DNA from: Candidozyma auris
Lineage: Eukaryota > Ascomycota > Pichiomycetes > Serinales > Metschnikowiaceae
Reading direction: 5' to 3'
Length of the DNA: 64,000 nt
NCBI RefSeq assembly: GCF_003013715.1
Contig: NC_072814.1
Location: 1,922,001 to 1,986,000 of the forward strand
The position numbers were made by a program, and so were the translations under genes. Below, one piece after another: positions 28,505 to 39,100 of the stretch (positions within the stretch are counted from its first letter, which is position 1; each line of letters begins with the position of its first letter). The notes under the pieces were generated by a model. That model did no database searches. It saw nothing but the letters and a program-made list of their open reading frames with translations, and was not told where the DNA came from.

Positions 28505-29761
28505 CTACAACTTAGAGCTCTTGTCGATGATCTCCATCGCCAAATCGGAAAGAAGAATGTACAAGCTTGAAAACCCAGCTGCGTTCGCAGAGCTTGCGGT
28601 ACCCTTTGCAACTCTCATGGCCACACCCTGAGAGATCACGCAGAGTCTCAAAATTCCAAAAATGACACCCAATGTCCACAAATCCACTGGATTGTTACTG
28701 GGAACATCATCGTTCCATGGGTAACCCAACTTCTTTTGGTAGAGACGCAACTTCTCGTACACTGCGTCCCTTGAGCCGGGGATTTCTCTTCCCATATTGA
28801 CCTTGTCAGGGCGGAAGAAAGCGTTGTTTAACTCATTTGGCATTTCAAACGGTTGAAGGAAATTGGCCAAGTCAAAAAGGGGGTGCCCAAAAGTGCACAA
28901 TTCCCAATCTAACACTGCAATAATCTTTGGCTCTGTAGGATGGAACAAGAAGTTGTCAATCTTGCAATCTCCGTGGATCAATGTCAACTTAGAAGGATCC
29001 TTTGGGGCATGTTCAGCAGTATACCTTATGAGTGACTCGAAATTTGGAATGGGATCCACCGTCTTCGATTGTAACTGAGCGACACCACTAAGAGTCTTGA
29101 TCTGTCTCTGGAAATAGCTGGGGCCACCTTTACTTTTGGTGAGCTTCTCTGGCTGGAACTGTGGAAAGTGTTTAGCAGGAAGGTACTTCACAAGCTCGTT
29201 TCCGTCAAGCGAGTGAATGGAAGATATGGTAGTCATAATGGCATCCCAATACTTAGCCTTCTCTGATTCAGGTACACCTGGCAAATCAGGTCTTTTGATA
29301 GGGCGGCCCTCGATGTACTCCATGACATAGAAGACCGCCTCTGTCACAGACTCATCTTCACATAACACGTAGACCTTTGGTACTGGCACAGCTCTTTCCT
29401 CTGGCACAGACTTGTTGCACTTGTATATTCCATCAAGAATGAAAAATTCACGTTCAATTGCATGGGCTGAGCGAGAAACAAGCTTGCTGTTAGCAGAAGG
29501 CTTTCTCCTCAACACGTAGTGTTTATTTGCTGCATCTATAATCAAGTAGGTAGGGTTCGACTGGCCAAACCTGAATTGCTTGATAGTGAAGGGTGCCTTA
29601 AACTCCGGTACCTCCGAGCCCCTAGTAGCAGAAGATGGAAGGTTCGTCAAGTATTGCTCAATTGCCTTGGTATCTAAAGGATTTCTGATATCAGTTACGT
29701 CAAGCATGGAAACTTTGGGAGAAGAAAGAGATACATTCGAACGTATATAAGGTGCTTCCAT
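28505..29761 (-). CDS. ACAD10/11-type aminoglycoside-phosphotransferase-fold kinase with C-terminal SKL
   Basis: 418 aa. The kinase core shows YVLRRKP (ATP-lysine region), the Brenner-type loop HGDCKIDNFLF near residue 262 and the metal-binding DWELCTFGHPLFDLANF. The N-terminal FRFGQSNPTYLI is typical of the kinase half of animal ACAD10/ACAD11. Here it is a free-standing protein without the acyl-CoA dehydrogenase half. The C-terminus SSKL is a canonical peroxisomal PTS1. The ACAD10/11 kinases phosphorylate the 4-hydroxyl of 4-hydroxyacyl-CoAs so that the phosphate can be eliminated; a similar reaction in peroxisomes is inferred here. A second ATG (MLDVTD) lies 18 codons in. Confidence 0.85.
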   Translation of the reverse strand: MEAPYIRSNVSLSSPKVSMLDVTDIRNPLDTKAIEQYLTNLPSSATRGSEVPEFKAPFTIKQFRFGQSNPTYLIIDAANKHYVLRRKPSANSKLVSRSAHAIEREFFILDGIYKCNKSVPEERAVPVPKVYVLCEDESVTEAVFYVMEYIEGRPIKRPDLPGVPESEKAKYWDAIMTTISSIHSLDGNELVKYLPAKHFPQFQPEKLTKSKGGPSYFQRQIKTLSGVAQLQSKTVDPIPNFESLIRYTAEHAPKDPSKLTLIHGDCKIDNFLFHPTEPKIIAVLDWELCTFGHPLFDLANFLQPFEMPNELNNAFFRPDKVNMGREIPGSRDAVYEKLRLYQKKLGYPWNDDVPSNNPVDLWTLGVIFGILRLCVISQGVAMRVAKGTASSANAAGFSSLYILLSDLAMEIIDKSSKL

Positions 29762-30285
29762 ATATGCCCTGCATCCTCTTTCCCCACAATTTACGTGCCT
29801 CGGATCTACCAGTGGACCTGGAAAAATCGGGAAAACTGAACATTCTCTTTCTTAAGAAATCTTCTAGGCGTTCAAGGGCTAAATGTATTCATATGGAAAA
29901 ATTGAGTGGTGGAGCTCTAATGCTTTGATAGATTTGATCATATTTTGTTGCGTATTACGGTAGGTTGCGAACAAACTATGTGGGCAAATGTCAGAACCAA
30001 ATGAAGAGATCGTAAGTTTTCAGATTTTTAGTGCCATGTTCAAGTTGACAGAGACAATGAAAAAGATGCTTTGTTGGTATAAGCTCATCATGTTGGCACG
30101 AAAGCCACGAATTGCATGAATCTCTATGCAATTTAGGCTCGGGAAATTCGGTAAAATAATTCAGAAGGGCAATCAGCAAGCCTACAATAACTACTTCCTA
30201 AAGTTTTCATGAATAAGCTTATATGAGTCGTAAAAATCGTTAAATGCAATGATATACGTCGTCACGAAGTGTTGACAACAAGGAT
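29762..30285. other. Intergenic region upstream of the ACAD11-type kinase
   Basis: 524 bp. It is promoter for the kinase on the minus strand and 3' region of the F-box gene. A 62-codon minus frame is not convincing. TAGGTTGCGAAC at about 29961 is a weak variant of the recurrent motif. Confidence 0.4.
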
Positions 30286-32271
30286 TTACTTCACGTTGAG
30301 CGAGTAATAGTTGTAAATGCCCCTTTGACTGAACTCCACCGGCCACACCAGCTCGTGCAATTCGCCCTTTATGTACTTTTTCTTCTTAGTGTTGTTAAGG
30401 TTGTAGTAGCCAATAGAGCAGTTCACTTTGCGCGATGCATACTTGAGAAACGCTGGTTTTTCCAGTTTTGTTTCGATCTTTGCACCTGTTTCCAAATCGT
30501 AGTAGACTAAGTTTGACGCAAAGCTTTTCCTCAGTTTGTTTCCAGAAATGATTGAAGCGTACAGGGGATCTGAGGAGTCTATTTTGTATATCCAAGCTCT
30601 GCGGCCCTCGTTATCGTAAAACCTCCAGACTTGTGGGAGCTGTGGATCACCCAGTATGCGGAAGTCAGTTTGCACGGCGTCGACTCTGACGTAGTTGCCA
30701 CCAGTCACGTCGTACAAAACTTTGTAGTCAAACTCGATGGCTTGAAGATTGGAATTATAGCATGTCTTCAAAAAGTTGGTGAACTTCCAACGATCTAAAG
30801 CTTTGACTGACGTAAGATCCAAGAACTTAATGGTATCGTTCTCGTGCATGAAATCCTCTAAGTCACAAATCTCGACTGTGGAATGAGATATCGTCAAGCT
30901 TTCCAACTTGACAAACTTATTCTTGATAAGTTTGAGTATGCGACTGTTAACGGGTAAGCCACCCAAGTTGAAATACTGTAAGTTGGGAGCCTTGAGGTGG
31001 TTGAGTACGTACAAGAGATACACTTCCGAAAGTGGAGACACCACGTTTGGGTCGATTTGTAAGTTGAGCCACTGGAGTGACTCGTTGGCCACAGCGGGAT
31101 GGTTGACCAAGAAGTTGATTAAGTCTTTGGTGGTGAGCTTTGAACATCTCGCAAGCGATAAATGTGTGAGTCTGCAAGAATGTGGAAGATGCGATAATAA
31201 AATGCTAGATGTGATGGATGTATGATTGAGGTCAAGGCGACGTAAATGGATGAAATGTGGGAGGAGCTTCTCAAAAACTGAAGGAGCCAAATTAGAACAG
31301 TCATGGAAGGATATCTTGAAGAGGTTGTTGAGGGAGCCTTTCTTAATCGAGAGAGTCAGGCAACTGTCAGTCATGGACTCGTGTCCAGCAACGTCGGAGT
31401 TTTCGATCTGGAGCTCATTGAACGCCAATGCAAGAGCACTCAGAGATGCGCCACAGAAGTCCATGGCTTGTATCTTGGGAAGGTGATTGAATAGCATGGA
31501 TAAGACGGTCACGTCCATGTCGTCTTGAATGTTTTCAGAGGCCATGAACTCAATCAAATTGGGACACATGCGAAGAGCCAACTCGATTGTCTGAGACGTA
31601 ACCATCTGAATCTCTTGGTTCATTCTTCCGGTCCTTCCGAGGCCAATGGACGTGAAAGTCTGGAAGTCCAAAAACTCCACGTACATGCCTAGATCAGGTT
31701 GGTTCAAGATGTTTTGAAGAAACTTGTCGAAAGAATGGGGTCTAGTGAAGATGGCGTACTTGTAGAGGAAACGCATAGCCAACTGATTGAAGGTCTTCAG
31801 GAGGACAGGGATGGTTTTCAGGAACTTCTCGAGATTAGCAGGGATCGAAGACGTTGTCTCGTCGTAATACACAATCTCGACGATCTGGTATAAGATTTCC
31901 ATGGGGAGAGAGAGCAAAGGTGAGAAAGATTCAGATTTGGTCTCGTCCATGTCATTGGGATCCACCAAGGTGAAGTCTTTGGTGACCGAGGACGCCGTAT
32001 TCAGCAGAAACAGCGAATCGTTGGTCACCACCGGCAGCAAAAAGAGCCCTCTGCTGGAAGAGTGGTCGTACATCAGCGCTTGAAGCAGTTCCTCAGCAGC
32101 ATAGGGAGCTCTGAGAACATCGAAATGTGCATCGTCCTGGTGTCGAAGATTATCATCTTCTTTGGTGTGGAGCCGGTAGCTCGAGTCGTGCAGCGGCAGG
32201 GCCTGGTGGGCTTTCAGCAGGGTTTGGCCCATGTAGAACAGTACTAGGGAAGTCGATGATGAGGATAACAT
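30286..32271 (-). CDS. F-box/leucine-rich-repeat protein
   Basis: 661 aa. An F-box-like segment (LLSLPMEILYQIVEIVYYDE, about residues 119-138) is followed by irregular leucine-rich repeats from about residue 245 to 490, with motifs such as LRRLDLNHTSIT, LTHLSLARCSKLT and LQWLNL. A distinct C-terminal domain (about 530-661, with VWRFYDNEGRRAWIYKID and NCSIGYYNLNN) is well structured but unknown to me. It is probably a substrate adaptor of an SCF ubiquitin ligase. The start at 32271 follows no upstream ATG in frame. The name of the S. cerevisiae counterpart, if any, is not certain. Confidence 0.75.
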   Translation of the reverse strand: MLSSSSTSLVLFYMGQTLLKAHQALPLHDSSYRLHTKEDDNLRHQDDAHFDVLRAPYAAEELLQALMYDHSSSRGLFLLPVVTNDSLFLLNTASSVTKDFTLVDPNDMDETKSESFSPLLSLPMEILYQIVEIVYYDETTSSIPANLEKFLKTIPVLLKTFNQLAMRFLYKYAIFTRPHSFDKFLQNILNQPDLGMYVEFLDFQTFTSIGLGRTGRMNQEIQMVTSQTIELALRMCPNLIEFMASENIQDDMDVTVLSMLFNHLPKIQAMDFCGASLSALALAFNELQIENSDVAGHESMTDSCLTLSIKKGSLNNLFKISFHDCSNLAPSVFEKLLPHFIHLRRLDLNHTSITSSILLSHLPHSCRLTHLSLARCSKLTTKDLINFLVNHPAVANESLQWLNLQIDPNVVSPLSEVYLLYVLNHLKAPNLQYFNLGGLPVNSRILKLIKNKFVKLESLTISHSTVEICDLEDFMHENDTIKFLDLTSVKALDRWKFTNFLKTCYNSNLQAIEFDYKVLYDVTGGNYVRVDAVQTDFRILGDPQLPQVWRFYDNEGRRAWIYKIDSSDPLYASIISGNKLRKSFASNLVYYDLETGAKIETKLEKPAFLKYASRKVNCSIGYYNLNNTKKKKYIKGELHELVWPVEFSQRGIYNYYSLNVK

Positions 32272-32487
32272 CGTGGAAGGTGCGGGTGTAGGCAGGTGGA
32301 GGGAGAGTTAAGGCGACACCTTGAAGCGTACTATATGTAATATTTTAAAAAAAATCAAGCCAATTTATCGTTACCACAAACAAAAAAAAATGAAAGGAAG
32401 GCAGGTTGCAGATGACCTGGGGAAATAAGTGGGTAGGGTGTTGCAGCACTGTGCAGAGTATACCTGTTTGTGAATGCCTGAAAGTGG

Positions 32488-32499
32488 TGGCTGCGAAAA
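32488..32499 (+). promoter_or_regulatory. Recurrent TGGCTGCGAAAA motif copy (F-box gene upstream, proximal)
   Basis: Exact 12-base copy about 217 bp before the F-box gene start, in opposite orientation to that gene. Confidence 0.5.
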
Positions 32500-32941
32500 C
32501 GCCGTTCCGAGTCCGAGTCGGGGTCAAAGAGGAAAAGCGAGGAAATGATGATGGTAGCAAAAAGGTGGGTCAGTTGAAGGAGTGCTTTTTGTCTTGATCG
32601 ACGTCAATGAACCGAATGAGGATTCTAATTGTGTACAAAAAAGTTGTGTGATCAGTTTCATCTTACTGACCCAGCGGGGCCAAAAGCACGAGGGGAGCCG
32701 CGAAGAAAAGTGGCCAGTCAAGAGGAGGGACCACTGAAGAATGAAGAGATTAACAAGCGATGTTGAGTACATGGCAATGGACAACGCAAAGCTTAGGTAG
32801 AGATTTGTTTATAGAACAAATAAAAAGAAAAAAAAAGGGAAAATAAAAAGGGGTCGAGCACCTGTTTTGCATGGCGGTTCAACACCCCAGGCTCCAGATT
32901 AACGTTTCTCCAGGCCAGTGCGAGACTCCTCGAGGATCCAC

Positions 32942-32953
32942 TGGCTGCGAAAA
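32942..32953 (+). promoter_or_regulatory. Recurrent TGGCTGCGAAAA motif copy (distal)
   Basis: Second exact copy in the same divergent promoter, 454 bp from the first and in the same orientation. Confidence 0.5.
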
Positions 32954-34318
32954 GTGACCAAAAGTGACTAGCCCCGAGAAGCCAATGATGCAGTGAAATC
33001 CAAGTCCCGAGGCTGGATGAGCTCGAAGAGACTCACGTGAAAGGGGAAGAGAAATTTTTAATATTCTCCAATTAGAATTTCACCTCCAGTATTGTTCGCA
33101 AAAGCTGGGAATAGGGGAGTGGAGAGTGAGCATTGTGTGGCATACACTGGCGCTGGAATGCTGGAGGAGGCAGAGGAAGTGATGGTGGGGGGTGCAGGCT
33201 GGAAAAAGAGGGTAGATTGACTTGTACTGGTAAAAGTGTAGGCGAACAATCTGAATGATATATGACTGGAATATGATAGTGCACTTCTGTGTTCCAAGGG
33301 TGTGTCGTGGGAAGATATTTGGGGTTTCTGAGACATGTGCGAGTACTAAATCTGAGACACTGAGATAGCCCACATAGTGATAAAGACACGAAGGGTGGAG
33401 ATTCGAATTACCAGGGTTTAAATTTGTCTTCCTATTGGCCAATTGAGTGACCTAATGGCCGCCTAGTTATGATAGTGTCAATGGCTCCACAGTGAACTCG
33501 AGCGCCTAGGGATTACCTACAAGAACAGTGAACGACGATGTAATATGAAGCTGGTGATTGAAACGACTTATGCAAAGTTTTCATACCAATTGGTGGCCAT
33601 GTGCCGATCTTTATCCCTTTCGAACTTCTCAGCCAGGCTCAGTTCGCCGTAAATTAGGTGGAAGCGACCCGTTTAGAAAAGAAAAAAAAAAAAAAAAAAA
33701 TAATCTAAAATGATGTTAATCAGTCCTCACTACCTTTAAGCATAACCACCTACCCCTGCGTATTCTGAGTTTTGCTGCTGTATTATAGTGGCTCTCCGTG
33801 CTCCGCGAGAGACTTCTCAACCTAAATCAGAGACCTCACAACCTAAATCTAATAAGTACAACGAAAAACAAGCTCGTCGTTATAATTGCAAGCTACGAAA
33901 TCATCGAAGTATTTATTCTCAACATAGCCCAAACGCCCAATAATTCTTCCTTTCCATTTTCACTGCCTGCTGAGATTTTGCACTCAAACGACTGCTCATA
34001 TCTCACCCTACCCAATTGTGTCATAGTTGCTTCCCAGGATGCCCAGAATCCACTGATTAACAACACCATTCACCTATCATTTTTTTTTTTTTTTCCTTCT
34101 TAATATTTTTTTTGTAACATCCCACTAAAGCTAACCAAAAATCATCTCAACTCTTTTTCCTCTAAACAATTCATCGAAGCACTCTTTTTTCCACCAGGCT
34201 TTGACTTCCTCTAGCCCGGCCGCTACCGGCCTACCGGCTCTGCGCATGTACCCCATAATTGAAATTTCCGCTTCAACGACCACCACTACTTCTACTGCAA
34301 CTATACTCACAGCCCAAC

Positions 34319-35911
34319 ATGGACCCTTACGGCTCAGACAGCGAGTCTGTTTCCGAATTCGAGCGTCTCGAATCGACCCTCCCGCAACCGCTTCGGCGCT
34401 CAGCATCGTCCCTTTTGGAGAAACTCACCAATGGCTCTCAGACGCACTTGCTGAATCTTCACTTGGACTCGCCCACCCCTCGTGTTCCTCACCATGCAAC
34501 TCCTCTGAACTCCTTGGGAGGCCAGCAGCGTGTTCATCATCAGAATTTGCTTCGAAAACTCTCGATGTCGGAGAATGGCAGAGAAAGCTCGCCTATTCCA
34601 GTTCCCAGACCTGCCTTCAACGAGGAGATCCACAAACCGGCCATGAACACGAAACAGTCTTCAACAGGTGTGTTGTGGGTCACAGAGAGGGCTAATGAGT
34701 ACGGCTTCAAGGGCAACGGCGACGACTCGTGGGCCAATTTGGGCCAGGGTGCTCCAGAACATGGCGATACGATCCCTGGTTCTTTCAAACGCCCTAAGCT
34801 GATAGAAGTTCCCGACATCAGCAGAGAGTATGCGCCCACTGCAGGCGTCAGAGAGCTTCGTGAGGCCGTGGCAAACTTGTATAATTCCCTCTATCGTGAA
34901 GGGAAGGAGTCTAAGTATACTTACAAGAACGTGTGTATTGTGCCTGGCGGCAGAGCAGGCTTGATCAGAATCGCCTCGATCATCAGCGATTGTTACTTGT
35001 CGTTCTTTCTTCCCGACTACACTGCCTACGCAGAGATGCTTTCGCTTTTCAAGAACTTCTCCCCCATTCCAGTGCCATTAGACGAGGTGGACAACTATGA
35101 GATGCACTTGAACCACATCGATCTCGAGTTGAAGCGTGGTGTTTCTGCATTTCTCACCTCGAACCCTAGAAACCCCACTGGCAGGTGTATGACACCCGAC
35201 CAGTTGAGAAGACTCCATAAAATTTGTAGAGAAAAGTGCCTTTTGATCATGGACGAATTCTACTCGCACTACTACTACGACGATGGGTGCACGGGGTCGT
35301 CGATTTCCTCGGCTCAGTACGTCAAGGATGTCAACAAAGACCCAGTATTGATCTTGAACGGGCTCACCAAGGCATTCAGGTTGCCTGGATGGCGTATATG
35401 CTGGATCTTAGGTCCTGAAGAGTACATCAACGCCTTGAGTTCCGCTGGGTCGTATTTGGATGGTGGCTCCAATGCTCCCTTCCAATACGCAGCCATCGAT
35501 TTCTTGAAGCCATTGGCGGTCAAGGCTGAGATGAAGGCCCTTCAGTTGCATTTCAAGATGAAGAGAGACTACATCATCAATCGTCTAAGTGCCATGGGGT
35601 TCCCATTTAGCGAAAAGAACATTCCTAACTCGACTTTTTACTTGTGGCTCAATCTCTCGCACTTGCCAGGAAAGCTTAGCAACTGTTTGGGTTTCTTCCA
35701 TGAGTGCCTCCATGAGAAGGTGATCGTTGTGCCTGGCTTTTTCTTCTTAATCAACCCTCAGAACTTGAGTAGACTAGAGGACGTGATCTGGTACAATTAT
35801 GTGCGTATCAGTTATGGACCTGAGTTGCCTCAATTAGAGAAAGGCATGGATGGGGTCGAGCGTATTCTTCGTCGTTTCAACGCCTTGCCCGCCAATTACG
35901 ACACTAAGTGA
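34319..35911 (+). CDS. PLP-dependent class I/II aminotransferase-like protein
   Basis: 530 aa from ATG 34319 (MDPYGSDSES); the frame is open 20 codons further but starts there with TTG. The first about 110 residues are Ser/Pro-rich and probably disordered. The catalytic domain shows TSNPRNPTGR (substrate/PLP Asn), IMDEFYSHY (PLP-ring Asp) and NGLTKAFRLPGWR, where K in T-K-A is the expected Schiff-base lysine, plus a C-terminal YVRISYG with the carboxylate-binding Arg. All catalytic elements are intact. The substrate is unknown: the sequence is not a standard aspartate, alanine or kynurenine aminotransferase to my eye. Confidence 0.8.
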   Translation: MDPYGSDSESVSEFERLESTLPQPLRRSASSLLEKLTNGSQTHLLNLHLDSPTPRVPHHATPLNSLGGQQRVHHQNLLRKLSMSENGRESSPIPVPRPAFNEEIHKPAMNTKQSSTGVLWVTERANEYGFKGNGDDSWANLGQGAPEHGDTIPGSFKRPKLIEVPDISREYAPTAGVRELREAVANLYNSLYREGKESKYTYKNVCIVPGGRAGLIRIASIISDCYLSFFLPDYTAYAEMLSLFKNFSPIPVPLDEVDNYEMHLNHIDLELKRGVSAFLTSNPRNPTGRCMTPDQLRRLHKICREKCLLIMDEFYSHYYYDDGCTGSSISSAQYVKDVNKDPVLILNGLTKAFRLPGWRICWILGPEEYINALSSAGSYLDGGSNAPFQYAAIDFLKPLAVKAEMKALQLHFKMKRDYIINRLSAMGFPFSEKNIPNSTFYLWLNLSHLPGKLSNCLGFFHECLHEKVIVVPGFFFLINPQNLSRLEDVIWYNYVRISYGPELPQLEKGMDGVERILRRFNALPANYDTK

Positions 35912-36127
35912 GTTTAGAGTATGTAGGGCTTTTGTGAATTTAGACTTCAGATGAAGATGGAGAGGGTAAAGAATGGGTGCGAAATTCTATCTTCTGTATA
36001 CCACCTCTCTCAGTGAGCTAGTCTATTTAAACGCCGCCCCACCCGCACTCTAGTAGAAAATTCATGGTTCATAGCAACATCCAACCTCCACGTGCTTGAA
36101 TACCACACCTCCAATTGTAAAGCTGCA

Positions 36128-39100
36128 ATGGACCCCGTGGACACCGTTGAGGCAGTAGCGTCGACTCTCACGTCGTCTTTGGCGTTGGAGTACCTTCCTC
36201 CAGCCAAGGACTCGGTTTCCTCAATCACCTTTTTCACCGCATCTCTATGGTATTGGCTGTGGGTGTTCTTCAAGATCATGAACTATGTGGTGGTGATCAT
36301 CCCGACAATAGTGTTGAACATGCTTCAGATGAGCTTTCAAATCACCTTGTCCCTTCTGTCTATATTGATAGGCTTGGTAGTCACTGTGTCTTTGTGCTAC
36401 TTTATTGTGAGACATAAGTATCTTACACGCTACTCGAAGGACACTCTTCCGCCTAAACAGGAAAACCTTGGGCACAACACCCGGGGCATCGATTACGTGA
36501 CAGAGCTGCGCAAAAGAAGAGGCAATGATAGGTCTAAGACGTACTTGGATGAGTTTCTAAGTGCCATCAAGGTGTTTGGGTACCTTGAGCGGCCCGTGTT
36601 TCATGAATTGACCAAGAACATGACTACGCAGCGTCTTGAGGCAGACGAAATATTGTATTTGGATGAGAAGTTGGGCTTCTCGATCGTGGTGGAGGGAACT
36701 GTTCAGGTGTACACTAAAATGCAAGATAAACACGGTGCTCATTTTGAGTTTGACGAGGACAATGATAAGGCTGATAAGGACGATATCTTGATCATCAGGG
36801 GCCAGCACTATCAGCTCCTCAATGAGGTCAAGAGTGGGTCTGCTCTCTCGTCTTTGTTGAGTACTTTGGACCTTTTTCATACGAGAAACACTGCAATTTC
36901 CTCGCCAGCATTTGGCCCCCCACTGTCTCAACTGAGACGAGCAAATATTGCCCGTCCCAAGCCAATGTTGCATAGCCGGTTCAACTCGAGACACTCGAGT
37001 ACCTCTACCCCAATTGAGCCACTCTCATTAAGCCCAGATCGTTCTACGAGTCCTCTGCAAGGTAAGCCCGACGATCTGCGCAACTATTTCAATTCTCCTC
37101 GTATCAACGCCACGCAGCAACCTCTGGGCGAGTCTACCGTGGGAACTCCTTTAGAACATGGCAGCTTCCCTATCTACGATGAATTGCCCGAGGTTGTTGC
37201 GAGACCAAAGCCGCTGACTTCTAATAACGGTTACCCATCCACAGCAACAATTGCAATAATTCCCGGGCTGGCATTTCAGAGAGTGCAAACTAGATATCCT
37301 AAGGCGACTTCGCACATCGTAACTATGGTTCTCACGCGTTTGTATAAGGTCACTATGAACACTGTCAACACGTACCTTGGTCTTATACGCGAGGTCTTTG
37401 ATGCAGAAATTGCGTTGAACGCAATAAACGAAGAGTGCAAGTTGCCTAGTTACTTATACGATGGTGTTATCGAGAATTACAATCATCAAAGAGCAGATGA
37501 GCGCGATGGTGAGTTGGAGAATTCCACACACATTCTCTCTAAATCCAAGAAGAGGCAAAAAGTTCTCCATCGTGAAAGCTCTTCTAGGTATGTTGTTCTC
37601 GCTAGTCGCTCTAAGCCCTCGCATCCTGGTGATTTGCTCTCATCAGTACCTCTTTCAAGAACTTCAGATTACGGTAAGTTGCAGAATTCATCAATGTCAG
37701 ATGAAAGTGGAACATTGACTAGCTGGGATAGTCAGAGGCATCCAAACCCGAATGAGATCTCGAAGTATCGCGTGTCACCGGTTTTGAAAAAATCAAGTTT
37801 AACAAGAAAGGAGAACATACGCAATAGATCTTTTTCTGATGAAAGGGAAGAGACGGAAGAAACTTCTTTACGTATTGCTATTGTCGAGAACTTATTTAAA
37901 CTTTTGGGCATTGATGAGAATTCCTCGCAATTGAATATGTCCGGTGTTGCGAATGGCCAAATATCTGCAGATTCTTCTATGGTCGGGCTTTCCTCGTTGA
38001 TGAGCGATCACTCTTTACCCGTGAGTATCGAGAGGAACATCTTTGATGCCGGTAAAGAAAGATCATCATCGTTTTCCTCTCCATACTTGGGGTACCGAAC
38101 CTCATTATCTCACAATTCTCAGAAGTTTTATAACACTATTCATCACTCATCGAAGACAGATCAATCAGAAGCTAATGGATTAAGCGCTTCTGACAGACCT
38201 CCTTCATCTTCCGAGGTGAACTTCTCCACTGTCAAGAATGCCTTCAGCAAACATATTGAGGTGAAGTACTACAAACCGGGCCATGTTATTGTTCAGCAAA
38301 ACGAGCCTAGTCCTGGCCTATTCTACGTGATTCACGGCGGTTTGGACATTATTCATGACTCTCACAAAGACAATAAGTATGAGTCTGTGAGCAAGCGCCT
38401 TTACTCTGTGAAGCCAGGAGGTCTTGCCGGGTACCTCAGTTCTATTGTGGGCATTCGCTCATTGGTCTCCATCAAATCATCAAAAGATGAAGGTGCAATT
38501 GTTGCTCACATTTCGAAGAATGACCTCACTCGCTTGACGGATAAGTTTTATTTCCTTCAACTTCCGGTTGCGGCAAAGCTCAAGAGTTTACTTCCAAGCC
38601 TTATTGTAACTATTGACTTTGCTCTTGAATGGTGTCACATACCTGCTGGTGGAGTTTTATGCTCTCAGGGTGACCTAGCGAACGGGTTTCACGTCGTCCT
38701 TAGCGGTCGTTTTAGAGTTGTTAAGAACAAAAAAATGAAGGTTGATAACGATGATGACGTTCCAAGCGAGAACCTTATCGACGAATCGAACGTGCCAAAG
38801 CATCACCAAGATGATGATGATTTCGAGGTGCTCGGTGAGTACGGGCATGGCGCATCCATTGGTGAGGTTGAGGTGCTTACCGCTTCCAGACGAACAAATT
38901 CTCTCATTGCTGTTAGAGACTCTGAGACAGCGAGAATTCCAAGAACATTATTCGAAATGCTCTCATTGCAGAACCCATCTATCATGGTAAAGGTGTCAAG
39001 AATCGTGGCAAACAGGAGTCTCGAGGCTAGCAAGAGAGATAGAACAAACACTCTTATTGCAACAACCTCGAAAAGTTCGTTCGCTGAGATAAACAATGAC

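Larger units (their letters stand above)
32272..34318. other. 2-kb divergent promoter region (F-box gene / aminotransferase)
   Basis: No convincing gene; overlapping minus frames of 92-120 codons at 33058-33442 are Ser/Pro/His-rich and in competing registers. TGGCTGCGAAAA occurs exactly at 32488-32499 and again at 32942-32953. The second copy is followed by AGTGACC and AAAGTGACT, a short direct repeat. Long A/T homopolymers lie at 32388-32395, 33682-33700 and 34079-34095. Confidence 0.5.

Noticed and set aside
33058..33442. Three overlapping minus-strand frames of 92-120 codons
   Set aside because: Ser/Pro/His-rich low-complexity translations in all three registers point to C/A-rich intergenic DNA.
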